Source: Mycetocola tolaasinivorans (GTDB lineage Bacteria > Actinomycetota > Actinomycetes > Actinomycetales > Microbacteriaceae). From it: a stretch of 64,000 nucleotides of DNA. Each line of letters begins with the position of its first letter. The stretch's first letter is position 1. Below are positions 1 to 9,108 of the stretch, piece after piece. The notes beneath the pieces were generated by a model, which worked only from the letters and a program-made list of their open reading frames with translations, did not search any database and was not told the origin of the DNA. Location of the stretch: the NCBI RefSeq assembly GCF_003667565.1, contig NZ_RCUX01000002.1:338415-402414 (forward strand), in the 5' to 3' direction. A program made the position numbers and the translations under genes.

Positions 1-583
1 CGAAGCTGAAGTCCCACATCGGGCGGTGCAGCATCGCGATGCTCGGCACGCCATCCGGCCCCGGAACGACCTCGGGGAAGAACAGCACGTCCTTGTTCGG
101 GAACAGATTGAGATCGGTGTCCAGTGTGTCCTCGTAGGCGAACAGAATCGGGCCCAGTCGGGTCCAGCGCTCGCCATCACTCGATACGGCCAGGGCGGGG
201 CGCGGCCCGGTCGGTCCGAACGCGACGTAGGTCATCACGTGGGTGCCGATCTGCGGGATGTGGGTGATCCGGGGATCCTCCACGCCGCCGTGATTGGTGC
301 CGTGCTCCCAGCCGCGATCGGCCTCCAGCACGGGGGAGAGACGCTCCACATCAACCGGGACACCGGAGTCATCCAGGACGATGCGCGCCCGGCCAACCCG
401 AGACACGTTGCCCGCCGAAACCAGGCGCGGGTAGAGGTACAGCTCGCCGTCGCTGCCCCAGGCGGTCGCGGGGTTCAGCACGCCCTCGGTCTCGAGCGGG
501 TTGCCGGGTTCGGGGCGCATCAGCACGCCGAGACGATCCAGCACGTAGGGGATTTTCGGCGCGTTGGGCTGAGGAATTGTCAT
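1..583 (-). CDS. GH130-family glycoside phosphorylase/hydrolase (3' end beyond window)
   Basis: The reading frame begins at the ATG at 583 and stays open to the window edge, giving 194 codons of the N-terminal part. Residues 100-105 read GVEDPR, the hallmark of the GH130 (DUF377, five-bladed beta-propeller) family, preceded by WEHGTNHGG. Known GH130 enzymes are mostly inverting beta-mannoside phosphorylases, with some beta-1,2-mannosidases; they act in the cytoplasm because no signal peptide is present. It is the last visible gene of the minus-strand operon of binding protein and two permeases, 46 bp after the second permease, so it probably processes the imported oligosaccharide. The exact linkage cannot be told from this fragment. 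Confidence 0.85.
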   Translation of the reverse strand, partial: MTIPQPNAPKIPYVLDRLGVLMRPEPGNPLETEGVLNPATAWGSDGELYLYPRLVSAGNVSRVGRARIVLDDSGVPVDVERLSPVLEADRGWEHGTNHGGVEDPRITHIPQIGTHVMTYVAFGPTGPRPALAVSSDGERWTRLGPILFAYEDTLDTDLNLFPNKDVLFFPEVVPGPDGVPSIAMLHRPMWDFSF

Positions 584-629
584 GGTGAAACTTTCTGAGA
601 GTGTGCGCCGGAGGCGCGAGGTGTGGAGG

Positions 630-1499
630 CTAACCCTTGACGGCGCCGATGACGCCGCTAACCAGGTAGCGCTGAATGAAGATGTAGCCGATGATGAGGG
701 GCGCGGCGACGATGAAGGTGGCGGCCGCGAGGAGTGGCCACTGATTCGAATACGTGCCCTTGAACGCGTAGAGACCGACCGTGACCGGGAACTTACTCGG
801 GTCCGCCAGGAGCACGGTCGCGAGTATGATCTCGTTCCAGATCCACACCGCCTGCAGGATGAAGATCGTCGCCAGGGCGGGCTTGGCCAGCGGGAACACG
901 AAGCTAAACAGGTAGCGCCAGTAGCCGACGCCATCCAGCGCCGCGGCCTCGTCGAGTTCAACCGGGATGGACTTCACGAATCCGCTGAACAGCAGCGGGC
1001 CGATCCCGACGCCCACACCCACCATCAGGATGTAGCCGAGCCGGTTGTCGTAGAGGCTCAGCCGGTAGAGCAACTGGAACTGGGTGATCAGGGCGTTGGG
1101 GAGGAATAGCACCACCACAAACAGGATCGACCACCACTTGCCGCCACGGATGTATCCGCGAGAGACGGGGAATGCCATCACCAGGGCGATGAACGTTCCG
1201 ATGGCCGCGCCCACGCCCGTGTAGAGCACGCTGTTGAGGATGTAGGAGCCAAAGTTTCCCTGGTTCCAGGCGTCGAGGAAGTTGGCCCACTGCGGATCGC
1301 GGACGATCCCGACCGGATCCGCGATGAACTCCGCATTCGACTTCAGCGCGGTGTTGAGCAGGTAGGCCAGCGGAAACAGGAAGACCAGCAGGATCAGGGC
1401 GATCAGCAGGTAGGCGCCGATGCGCAGCTTCTTCCGGCGCCGAGGGGCCGGGGTGGTGGAGGCCGCGGCGTCGCGGCGGGTCAGGGTGGGGGCGCTCAC
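630..1499 (-). CDS. Sugar ABC transporter permease, MalG/UgpE type
   Basis: This 289-residue inner-membrane protein has about six membrane segments and the cytoplasmic EAA loop (EAAALDG, about residues 184-190) that docks the ATPase. It is the MalG-like half of a CUT1 carbohydrate importer. I chose the GTG at 1499 because its first bases overlap the TGA of the upstream permease (GTGA) and GAGAGG lies about 10 bases upstream; a longer in-frame start at 1529 would add ten residues inside the neighbour. It is translationally coupled to the upstream permease. No ATPase gene is visible in this operon. Confidence 0.92.
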   Translation of the reverse strand: MSAPTLTRRDAAASTTPAPRRRKKLRIGAYLLIALILLVFLFPLAYLLNTALKSNAEFIADPVGIVRDPQWANFLDAWNQGNFGSYILNSVLYTGVGAAIGTFIALVMAFPVSRGYIRGGKWWSILFVVVLFLPNALITQFQLLYRLSLYDNRLGYILMVGVGVGIGPLLFSGFVKSIPVELDEAAALDGVGYWRYLFSFVFPLAKPALATIFILQAVWIWNEIILATVLLADPSKFPVTVGLYAFKGTYSNQWPLLAAATFIVAAPLIIGYIFIQRYLVSGVIGAVKG

Positions 1500-2407
1500 A
1501 GTTTGGCCTCTCGTCGGCGCAGGAACCACAGCGCGATCAGGCTCACGGCACCCACCAGGACAAACTGCACCATCGAGATCGATGCCGCGTAGCCCTGTGA
1601 CTGCGAGAGGGTGGTTCCCGATTTCCCACCGAAGCCCTGCACATAGACGAGCAGAGAGAGGACCTGGGTGGAGTGGTTATTGGGTCCGGTGAGGACGTAG
1701 GTGAGCTGGTAGCTCTGCAGCGCATTGACGATGCCCAGGAGCACGTTTGCCGTGATCGATGGGGCCAGCATCGGGATGGTCAGGAAGCGGAAACGCTGCC
1801 ATCCGGATGCACCGTCGATGTTTGCGGCCTCGTGGAGTTCCTCGGGAATGGCCTGCAGTCCCGAGAGGAAGATCACCACGGAGACACCGAGGACCATCCA
1901 GATCTGCGCCACGATGACCAGCGCGAGGGCAATCTTGGGATCACCGAAGAATGCCGATTCGCCGCCAAACCAGGACAGCACCGAGGTGGCCGGGCCACCG
2001 CTCACGTTGAACAGCAGGGAGAAGACCAGGCCGGTCACCGTCACCCCCAGCACCGTGGGCATAAACACCACGGCCCGGTAGAAGTTGCGACCGCGCAGCG
2101 GCTTGTTCAGCAGGATCGCGATACCGAGGGCCAGCGCGATCTGGAAGATCGTACTGAAGAAGGCGAACACGATGGTGTTGCTCAGCGCGTTGGCGCTGTC
2201 GCTCCATTTGGCGGGGGAGAAGAAGTCGAGGTAGTTCTGAATACCCACCCAGTTCACGGGTAGATAGGGGAGCCCGCGGAGGTCGGTGAAGGACACCACG
2301 AGCACACCCACGGCCGGGACCAGCCCGAACAGGGCGAGCACCACGAGCCCGATGCCGAAGGTGAGCCGAACCGGGCCACGGCGGGGAAATGGGAAGGATT
2401 GAGACAC
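1496..2407 (-). CDS. Sugar ABC transporter permease, MalF/UgpA type
   Basis: A 303-residue membrane protein with about six transmembrane helices and an EAA loop (EAANIDG, residues 193-199). It forms the second membrane half of the CUT1 sugar importer with the following gene. It lies about 100 bp downstream of the binding-protein gene and shares a GTGA stop-start overlap with the next permease. Length and topology are normal for the family. Specificity is set by the binding protein and cannot be read from this sequence; the GH130 gene downstream suggests a mannose-containing oligosaccharide. Confidence 0.92.
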   Translation of the reverse strand: MSQSFPFPRRGPVRLTFGIGLVVLALFGLVPAVGVLVVSFTDLRGLPYLPVNWVGIQNYLDFFSPAKWSDSANALSNTIVFAFFSTIFQIALALGIAILLNKPLRGRNFYRAVVFMPTVLGVTVTGLVFSLLFNVSGGPATSVLSWFGGESAFFGDPKIALALVIVAQIWMVLGVSVVIFLSGLQAIPEELHEAANIDGASGWQRFRFLTIPMLAPSITANVLLGIVNALQSYQLTYVLTGPNNHSTQVLSLLVYVQGFGGKSGTTLSQSQGYAASISMVQFVLVGAVSLIALWFLRRREAKL

Positions 2408-2509
2408 GGATACGTCCTTGGATCTGGGTGGGAGACCCCGCGTGCTGCGGGGCCTCCCACGAGCGATCGGGCTCGAGGATCGAGCGATGTTGGCCGGCGA
2501 ACCGACGGG

Positions 2510-3844
2510 TTAGAAGGCGGCCTTCCAGGCTGCCTGAGCGGACTGCGCGGCCTTGGCCGCGTCGCTCGAACCCAGCGGGCTGAGAGCCGGGTAGTTGAAC
2601 GGATACACGGCGTCCTGACCGGCCTTGTTGTTGGCCACCCACAGGGTGTCCCAGGCGGGCTGGAACGTGGTGGTGTACTGCGCGATCGAGTCGAGGAATG
2701 GCGTCGCGGTGATGTCCGGCTGGGTCGGGGAGAAGCCCGACTTCTCCACGAAGGTGGTGTAGTTGCCCTTCTCGGAGAAGTACTCGAGCCAGGCGAGGGC
2801 CGCGGTCTTGTTCTTGGTGTTCGCGGCCACCGCGAGCTGTAGCTCGATCTTGCCGTTCAGAGCGGAGTTATCGGCGGCGTTGTCCGAGGCGGGGAACGGG
2901 AAGTAGCCGAGATCGAAGGCACCGTTGACGGCCTTCGAGATGGTCGGCTCATTCCAGGTGCCGTCCACGGTCATCGCGAACTTGCCCGCGGCAAAGGCGG
3001 CGGGAATCTCGTCATAACCGGTGCCCGCGAAGTTGGGCTGGGCGTTCTGGAAGACGGTCTCGGTCTTGTCGAGAACGCTCTGGGGGCCCGCATCGGTCAG
3101 CGCGGTGGTGTTCTTCCACAGCCCCTCGACCAGCTTCTGCTTGGCCTCGGCCGTGGGGTACTCACCGGCTACGGCACCGAGCATCGCGAGGCCGGCGGGC
3201 CAGGTGTCCTTGCCGCCGATGCCAAACGGAACATCCCCGGCACCCTTGATCGTGGAGATGACGTTTTCGAACTCACTCCACGTGGTCGGTACCGAGAGAC
3301 CCAGCTTCGCAAACTCGGCCTTGTTGTAGTACACGCCGGTCGAGTAGCTGAGGCCGGTCGGGATCGCGAACTGCTTACCGTCCACCTCCTGCGCATCCAG
3401 AACGCTCGGGGTGTAGTTCGAGAGGAACTTTTCGTTGCCGATTTCCAGCAGGCCACCGGCGCGGGCCAGCAGCACATCGTCCGAGGTGGACTCCTTGGCG
3501 AAATCGGGCACCTCGGTGAAGCTCTTGACCACCACGATGTCGACGTTTCCCGCGGTCAGCCGGGAGGACTTGGCGGCCGGGTAGTTGTCGTTGGATACCG
3601 AGGAGAAGGTCAGCTTGACGTCCGGATACTTCTTTTCAAAGCCCTCGTTGATGGCCTTGAACGCGGCATCCGAAGCGTCCGCGCTGGAGACCAGGATCTG
3701 CAGGTCGCCGGTGGGCTTGCCATCGGATGAGGTGGGTGCAGTTCCGCTCGAGCACGCCGCGAGGAGCGCGACGGTTGCCAGGGCGGACACACCCACGAGG
3801 GTGCGGCGGATGGGCGTCGAGGCCCGCAACTTCCTTGTTGCCAT
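2510..3844 (-). CDS. Extracellular sugar-binding lipoprotein of CUT1 ABC importer
   Basis: A 444-residue family 1 solute-binding protein. The N terminus has basic residues, a hydrophobic stretch and a lipobox LLAAC, with the lipidated cysteine at residue 31, so it should be anchored on the outer face of the membrane and capture oligosaccharides for the two downstream permeases. An AAGGAG ribosome site stands upstream of the ATG. It is the first gene of the operon and its promoter carries the LacI-type operator at 3890-3905. The mature part, rich in Asn, Thr and aromatic residues, is typical of carbohydrate-binding proteins. Confidence 0.93.
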   Translation of the reverse strand: MATRKLRASTPIRRTLVGVSALATVALLAACSSGTAPTSSDGKPTGDLQILVSSADASDAAFKAINEGFEKKYPDVKLTFSSVSNDNYPAAKSSRLTAGNVDIVVVKSFTEVPDFAKESTSDDVLLARAGGLLEIGNEKFLSNYTPSVLDAQEVDGKQFAIPTGLSYSTGVYYNKAEFAKLGLSVPTTWSEFENVISTIKGAGDVPFGIGGKDTWPAGLAMLGAVAGEYPTAEAKQKLVEGLWKNTTALTDAGPQSVLDKTETVFQNAQPNFAGTGYDEIPAAFAAGKFAMTVDGTWNEPTISKAVNGAFDLGYFPFPASDNAADNSALNGKIELQLAVAANTKNKTAALAWLEYFSEKGNYTTFVEKSGFSPTQPDITATPFLDSIAQYTTTFQPAWDTLWVANNKAGQDAVYPFNYPALSPLGSSDAAKAAQSAQAAWKAAF

Positions 3845-3883
3845 GATGTGATACTCCTTGTGATTGCGCCCCGCGGGGCAAGG

Positions 3884-3911
3884 AACCTAACCGAAACGTT
3901 TCGGTAAACAA
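3884..3911 (-). promoter_or_regulatory. Promoter of the sugar-uptake operon with LacI-type operator as spacer
   Basis: On the minus strand TTGTTT (3911-3906) and TAGGTT (3889-3884) are spaced by exactly 16 bp, and those 16 bp (3890-3905) are the perfect palindrome ACCGAAACGTTTCGGT. A repressor bound there would cover the spacer and block RNA polymerase. The same palindrome recurs at 5123-5138. The operator has the central CG and AAACGTTT core typical of LacI/GalR-family sites. The promoter hexamers are a reading from sequence only. Confidence 0.8.
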
Positions 3912-3949
3912 GGTTTAGCATGCCCGGGGCGGGCGGCGCAAGGAGAAAC

Positions 3950-4972
3950 TTAGTTGGATGACGGAACCGGCCCGGTCGAGTGGCGGATCACCAGCTCGGC
4001 GGCGGGAACGTTCACATCGACGGTGGGTTCGCCATCAATTGCCTGCAGCAGGAGGCGTGCGGCCTCGAACCCAATCTGATTCGGGGATGTCTGAATCGTG
4101 GTCAGGGTGGGGCGCAGATACGAGCCCAACTGGATGCCGTCATAGCCGGCGACGGAGAGGTCACCGGGCACGTCGAAACCGTGATGCTGGGCCTGGGCGA
4201 TAAAGCCCATCGCGCTGAGGTCGTTGGCGCAGATGACCGCGGTGGGGCGGGTGCGATTGGCCAACAGCGCGTTGGCGGCGGCGATCCCGCCCTCGTAGGT
4301 GAAGCCGCCGTCGACGACCGGACCCGGGGTGATTCCGCGCGCCGTCAGGCTCTCGCGCCAGGCGAGTTCGCGCTGGCGCGAGTGCACAAAGCGCGGGGGC
4401 CCGCCCACGAACGCAAAGTGGGTGTGGCCGAGCTCGGTGAGGTGCTCTACCAGGGCGTCGATGCCCGGGCGGTGATCCTGGCGCACGCTGGGAAGCGGGA
4501 AGGCGTCGTCGGCACCGATGCCGACGGCGGGGAGGCCGAGATCCTGAACCGTGGGAACGCGCGCGTCGTCAACCTCGAGCTCGTTGAGGAAGACGCCGTC
4601 GACGCGGCGGCCCGCGGCGAGCCGGCGATAGCGTTCGAGAATCTCGGACGCACCCGGGCTAGTCTGGAGGACGAGCGCGAAACCTCGCTCGTCGATGTAC
4701 GACTCGATGCCGCCAATGAAGCCGCCGAAAAACGGGTCAAGCTCCAGGACATCGGGGTCTCGGTGCACCACGAGGCCCACCGAAAACGTTTTCTTACCCG
4801 CGAGGCTGCGCCCCCGCACCGACGGAACGAATCCCAGCTCCTCGGCCGCGGCAAGGATCTTCTCACGCGTCGCCTCAGAGACTCCGGGGCGCCCGTTGAG
4901 CGCGCTGGAAACCGAGCTGATCGCGACTCCTGACCGTGCGGCCACATCGTTAATCGTGACCCGATGGGCCAT
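3950..4972 (-). CDS. LacI-family transcriptional repressor
   Basis: A 340-residue regulator with an N-terminal helix-turn-helix (VTINDVAARSGV at residues 4-15, then VSSALN hinge region) followed by a periplasmic-binding-protein-like sensor domain. The ATG at 4972 is preferred over an upstream in-frame start at 5083 because AGGAGG sits about 8 bases upstream and LacI proteins begin their HTH within the first few residues. It lies between the two operators at 3890 and 5123, so it most likely represses the sugar-uptake operon, the divergent glycosidase and possibly itself. The inducer is unknown; a mannose-containing sugar is an inference from the neighbours. A further 12-bp operator-like palindrome lies inside the gene at 4782-4793. 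Confidence 0.93.
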   Translation of the reverse strand: MAHRVTINDVAARSGVAISSVSSALNGRPGVSEATREKILAAAEELGFVPSVRGRSLAGKKTFSVGLVVHRDPDVLELDPFFGGFIGGIESYIDERGFALVLQTSPGASEILERYRRLAAGRRVDGVFLNELEVDDARVPTVQDLGLPAVGIGADDAFPLPSVRQDHRPGIDALVEHLTELGHTHFAFVGGPPRFVHSRQRELAWRESLTARGITPGPVVDGGFTYEGGIAAANALLANRTRPTAVICANDLSAMGFIAQAQHHGFDVPGDLSVAGYDGIQLGSYLRPTLTTIQTSPNQIGFEAARLLLQAIDGEPTVDVNVPAAELVIRHSTGPVPSSN

Positions 4973-5087
4973 CCGAGTCCTCCTTCGCGTCGCGCATCCG
5001 CCGTGACACCGACGATTTGACTCTAAACCATTGTGGGCCCCTGTTTGGTGAGAATGGCAGCGCGCAGGGGGAAGTCGGGCCAAAACC

Positions 5088-5138
5088 TTGTTTCGGATCG
5101 CGGTCCCTGCTATCGTCCGTTAACCGAAACGTTTCGGT
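5088..5138 (+). promoter_or_regulatory. Promoter of the GH63-like gene with LacI-type operator
   Basis: TTGTTT (5088-5093), a 17-bp spacer and TATCGT (5111-5116) form a plausible sigma-70-type promoter. The perfect palindrome ACCGAAACGTTTCGGT at 5123-5138 lies where transcription would start, identical to the operator at 3890-3905. It also lies upstream of the divergent lacI-type gene, so one site could control both directions. Confidence 0.78.
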
Positions 5139-5224
5139 GGCGCACGTGGTCGTGCCGCCGCAGTATCCGAATAGCGAATCGATCCGGCCGACGCACCGCA
5201 GCGTCTCGCCCGTGAAGGAGCCCA

Positions 5225-8200
5225 ATGAAGAGCATCCCCGCGCGTCTGGGGGTGGCCGCCCTCGGCCTCACCCTGGTTGCCAGCGCCCTCGCGCTGCCCG
5301 GCATCCCCGCCGAGGCAGTCCCCGGCACACCGCCGGACCCCGGTACCCTCTCGTCCGTCCCCACGCTCGACGAGCTGGCCGATCAGTCACCCACCCAGCA
5401 GCGGTGGCTCTCGGTCCCGCAGTCGCGGGTGGTCCTGAACCCCTACAACTTCGATGGCAGCGGAAGCGAGCTGGAACAAAACTCCGGCGCGGATCTCCCG
5501 CTCTCCACGGGATTCTACGCCCACGATACGGCGGTCCGTGCCGATCGCCTCATGCAGACATTCCTGAAGCCCGGGCCCGATGCGCAGCCCGACCCGGGCA
5601 CCGATCCCGAACCGGAGGTCCCCGTCGGCTATCGCGCCGACTTTGGTGATGTCACGGCCCCGAACGGTGCCTGGACGCTCAAGCGACTGACCGCGGAGGC
5701 CCGCCCCGGCGGCGCCGTGGCCCTCACCACCTCCGCCAGCGGAGACTACTGGGGGAGCCTCGAACAGAGAATCACCCTCGACCTGCGCGAGCAGGCGACC
5801 CTGTCGGTGACCGTTCCCGAAACCAGCGGGAAGTGGGCGCTCAAGGTGGCTGCGCCAGGCGGGGATGACATCAAGCTCCACGCCGATGACATCACCGAAA
5901 CCGGCGCCAAGACGTTTGATCTCACGGCCACAACCGGGTGGCGCGGAGTCACCACCTTCACCCTCAAGCTCTTCGCCGTAGGGGCAGCGGGTGCGCCGGC
6001 CACCACGGTGTTTGGTGCGGCCGAAATCGCCACTCAGGCCGGTAGCACACCGGGGCAGCCCACCGGGCTGACCGATGAGTTCACCGCGGAGTCGGTCACG
6101 GCCTGGTCGCACAATAGTGCGGGCACAACCCTGACCCCGGCCGCCGCCGGCGGTGCCACGCTCACCCTCCCCGGATCGGAATGGGGATACCGGGCCCGCG
6201 CTGTTTCCCTGAACGTGACGGAAAACCCCATCCTGACCCTCCGCGTCGCGGCCGGAAGCGGTGCCTGGGCGCTCAAGGTCAACCGCTCACTGACCGGGAA
6301 CGACATCACGCTGCAACCGGACTCCACCGCCTCGGGAGAGCTCTCCTACGACCTCGCCGGGGTCACCGGCTGGAGCGGAAACACCGACTTCTACATCAAG
6401 CTGTTCCAGGTGGGCCGCGGCACCGCGGGCACCCACACCACCGTCGAGAAGCTGCAGATCCACCCCGGATCGGCGCTGCTCAAGACGGCCCGAAGCGCGA
6501 ATCCGTCCTGGAACCCGACCGAGCTCGGCTATGCCGCGCGCTACAGCGGGTTCAGCGGAGAGGTCCGTACCCTCGATCGCTTCGACTCGGGTAACATCGA
6601 CGCCTTCACCCGCACCGTGACCGGCAGCATCCCCGGGGCACAGCCGGTGGTAGCCGGAGCGCTTTCGGGCACCGGAAACTACGACGCGACCAGGCGAGTG
6701 CTGAGCGTTGAGGGTAGGGACGCAAGCCTCGCCATCGCCTTCCCTGCTCGGGCAGAAGTGCGCTTCTACGAGTCCGAATCCGCGCTGCGATTTGGCCGCC
6801 AGGGCACCGAAACACCCGATGCCGGTTCACAATACTGGGGTGCGACGCTGCCCGACAGCGGCAGCCACACCATCGGTGCCAGCTGGGCGATCCGGGATGC
6901 TCAGCACCCGGCCGCCGAGGTAGCCTCCGCCGCGGCGCTGGCCGCGATCTCCGGAGACGCCCCGGCGCGAGCCCACACCCACTGGAGCGACTTCTGGAAT
7001 GACTACCTGGCACGCGTGCCGATGGTCGGCAACTTCGGAATCGAACGCGTGGCCACCGGCGGGATCACCCCGGAGCAGGTGCGCCACTTCTACCTGCAGG
7101 CCTGGGCTGGGCTGGAAATGAACGTCCTGCCCGCAACACCCGAAACCGGCAACTACTTTGCCCAGCTCGGTACCGGAAAGCCCTCGATGTGGATGAACGG
7201 TACCCCCGGCACCCGCAACGTGGCCAGTTGGGACTCCCTGTTGGGCATGCAGCAGCTCGTCCAGACCGACCCGGAAAACGCCTGGGCGTCGTTCCAGGGA
7301 ATGATGGCCCTCATCAACGACCAGGTCGATCCGGACGCCTACGAGTACGGCGAGCTGGGCGGCGAATCGCTGCCCTCGCGCAAGGCACAGACCGCCTGGA
7401 TCCTCTATCAGGCCACCGGCGACCGGCAGAAGCTCGAGAGCATCTATCAGGCGCTCAAGCTGCACCTCGCCTGGGAGAAGAACAACATGCGCTGGGTGCT
7501 GCACGGCCACAACTACCTGGATGAGCGCGATAGCGAGTTTGTGGCCTCGCTCATCTTCGACCTGCGGTTTGCCGCGCAGATCGCCACCGAGCTGGGCCAC
7601 GCGGAGGATGCCGCCACCTGGAACGCCTGGCGTCCGGAACTGACGCGCAACTACGAGGAGTGGTTCTTCCCCACCACGGCGGACAAAAACGGCAAGACCT
7701 GGGCCACCGTGCAGAAGGTTTACCTCGACCCGACCCGCAGTGCTCCGCCGCAGGCGGACCAGGGCGAGGGCGGCCCCTACCGTAACGAACACGGACAGTG
7801 GGTCGACCCGGGCTGGTCGTTCTACACCACGACCGCGCTGGTCATGGAGGATCTCGCACCCGAGTACCGTGCCGGGGTGCGGGAGCGCTTCGAGGATGAC
7901 TACAGCGAACACCGGCAGCTCGCGGGCCTCGGCAAGTTTGCGATCAAGGCACCGGATGCTCAGCTGATGGTTTACGGACTGCTGGATGGCGGGCGGGCCG
8001 CGGAGGCCGATGAGGCCGAGGTGATCATTCACTCGCTCACCCGCGATATGACCAGCTCGGGACTGTTTGCCGAGGTCTACTACGAGACCGGCGCGATCGG
8101 AAAGCCGGTGGGTGCGCGCGGCGTGCGCCCCTCACTGTTTGGCATTTCGAACCTAATCGACAATGTGTTCCTTGCAAACGGTGTGCGCACCGATTTGGGG

Positions 8201-9040
8201 ACCCCCTCGTTTGTTCGGCTGGGGCACAGCACCGGTGGAGTGAGCGGAGTGAGCTGGATGGGCAAGCGCTTTGACGCGGTCATCACCGGAGAGAACATCG
8301 GGGTGTCCGGCCCGGCCGTCGCGGATCCGAGTATCTGCCCGGTGATTCCGGCACCGACCGGAAAGACCGTGGGGCTCGCCGCCTGCACCGGAACCCCGGT
8401 CCTGCCGCAGATCACCATTCGGGGAGAACGGGTTGTGCCGGGATCGCGTATCTCGGTGAGCGGCACGGGGTTCGCGGCCGGAGCGACGCTGACCCTGACC
8501 CTGCACTCCGATCCGGTCGAGTTGGGTACGGTGCCCGCGAGCGGCACGGGCACCTTCGAGACGGAGGTGCTGATTCCCACGGACACACCGGCGGGTGACC
8601 ACACGCTGGTGGTCTCCGATGGAACCGGCGAGGCCCGTGCCGCGCTGGTTGTGGGGGAGAGCCCCGGACCGACGGCATCTCCCAGTACGGGAACATCGGA
8701 GGGGCCGACGTCGAGCCCGCACCCGAGTTCGAGTACCTCCACGGGCCCAACCGCGGGGCCCAGCCCGACCGGAACCGCGGGACCGACCGCCTCTGCGAAC
8801 CCAACCGCCTCCGCGACACCAACCTCCTCTGCGAGCCCGGGGACGGGTGGCCCGTCCGCCTCGGTCACGAGCGCTCCCGAGGTTTCGCCCGGCACGGGAA
8901 CCCCCACGCAGCCCGCACCCGGAAACGGGCCCGGCGATGGACTCGCCCACACCGGTGCCAGCCCGCTGGTGGTTGGGGGTGTGGCGATCCTGATGCTGCT
9001 CCTCGGGCTGGGCGTTCTGCGCCGACGCCGCAGCATCTAG
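5225..9040 (+). CDS. Secreted, sortase-anchored GH63-like glycosidase
   Basis: A 1271-residue surface protein. Residues 1-30 form a signal peptide. About residues 136-268 and 280-412 are two homologous domains of roughly 130 residues, each containing a WALKV segment and a later FxxKLFxVG segment; they resemble carbohydrate-binding modules and interrupt the N-terminal part of the enzyme. Residues 420-1000 look like the all-helical (alpha/alpha)6-barrel glycosidases of the GH63/YgjK group (SWDS near 669, GELGGES near 709, YLDERDSE near 764). Residues 1060-1143 form an Ig-like domain, followed by a Pro/Ser/Thr-rich linker, LAHTG near 1238, a hydrophobic helix and RRRR, the layout of a class E sortase substrate. 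The LacI-type operator upstream links it to the uptake operon. Substrate (mannan or N-glycan-like) is inference. Confidence 0.82.
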   Translation: MKSIPARLGVAALGLTLVASALALPGIPAEAVPGTPPDPGTLSSVPTLDELADQSPTQQRWLSVPQSRVVLNPYNFDGSGSELEQNSGADLPLSTGFYAHDTAVRADRLMQTFLKPGPDAQPDPGTDPEPEVPVGYRADFGDVTAPNGAWTLKRLTAEARPGGAVALTTSASGDYWGSLEQRITLDLREQATLSVTVPETSGKWALKVAAPGGDDIKLHADDITETGAKTFDLTATTGWRGVTTFTLKLFAVGAAGAPATTVFGAAEIATQAGSTPGQPTGLTDEFTAESVTAWSHNSAGTTLTPAAAGGATLTLPGSEWGYRARAVSLNVTENPILTLRVAAGSGAWALKVNRSLTGNDITLQPDSTASGELSYDLAGVTGWSGNTDFYIKLFQVGRGTAGTHTTVEKLQIHPGSALLKTARSANPSWNPTELGYAARYSGFSGEVRTLDRFDSGNIDAFTRTVTGSIPGAQPVVAGALSGTGNYDATRRVLSVEGRDASLAIAFPARAEVRFYESESALRFGRQGTETPDAGSQYWGATLPDSGSHTIGASWAIRDAQHPAAEVASAAALAAISGDAPARAHTHWSDFWNDYLARVPMVGNFGIERVATGGITPEQVRHFYLQAWAGLEMNVLPATPETGNYFAQLGTGKPSMWMNGTPGTRNVASWDSLLGMQQLVQTDPENAWASFQGMMALINDQVDPDAYEYGELGGESLPSRKAQTAWILYQATGDRQKLESIYQALKLHLAWEKNNMRWVLHGHNYLDERDSEFVASLIFDLRFAAQIATELGHAEDAATWNAWRPELTRNYEEWFFPTTADKNGKTWATVQKVYLDPTRSAPPQADQGEGGPYRNEHGQWVDPGWSFYTTTALVMEDLAPEYRAGVRERFEDDYSEHRQLAGLGKFAIKAPDAQLMVYGLLDGGRAAEADEAEVIIHSLTRDMTSSGLFAEVYYETGAIGKPVGARGVRPSLFGISNLIDNVFLANGVRTDLGTPSFVRLGHSTGGVSGVSWMGKRFDAVITGENIGVSGPAVADPSICPVIPAPTGKTVGLAACTGTPVLPQITIRGERVVPGSRISVSGTGFAAGATLTLTLHSDPVELGTVPASGTGTFETEVLIPTDTPAGDHTLVVSDGTGEARAALVVGESPGPTASPSTGTSEGPTSSPHPSSSTSTGPTAGPSPTGTAGPTASANPTASATPTSSASPGTGGPSASVTSAPEVSPGTGTPTQPAPGNGPGDGLAHTGASPLVVGGVAILMLLLGLGVLRRRRSI

Positions 9041-9047
9041 TCACAAC

Positions 9048-9093
9048 GGCGATGGCCGGTGAGAAACCAACGGGTTTCTCACCGGCCATCGCC
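9048..9093. terminator. Bidirectional terminator between convergent genes
   Basis: A perfect 21-bp inverted repeat (9048-9068 with 9073-9093) with a 4-base loop lies between the ends of the GH63-like gene and the convergent MBL-fold gene. It can serve both directions, although no long T-run follows. Confidence 0.8.
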
Positions 9094-9108
9094 GCGTCTT
9101 GTCGTGCT

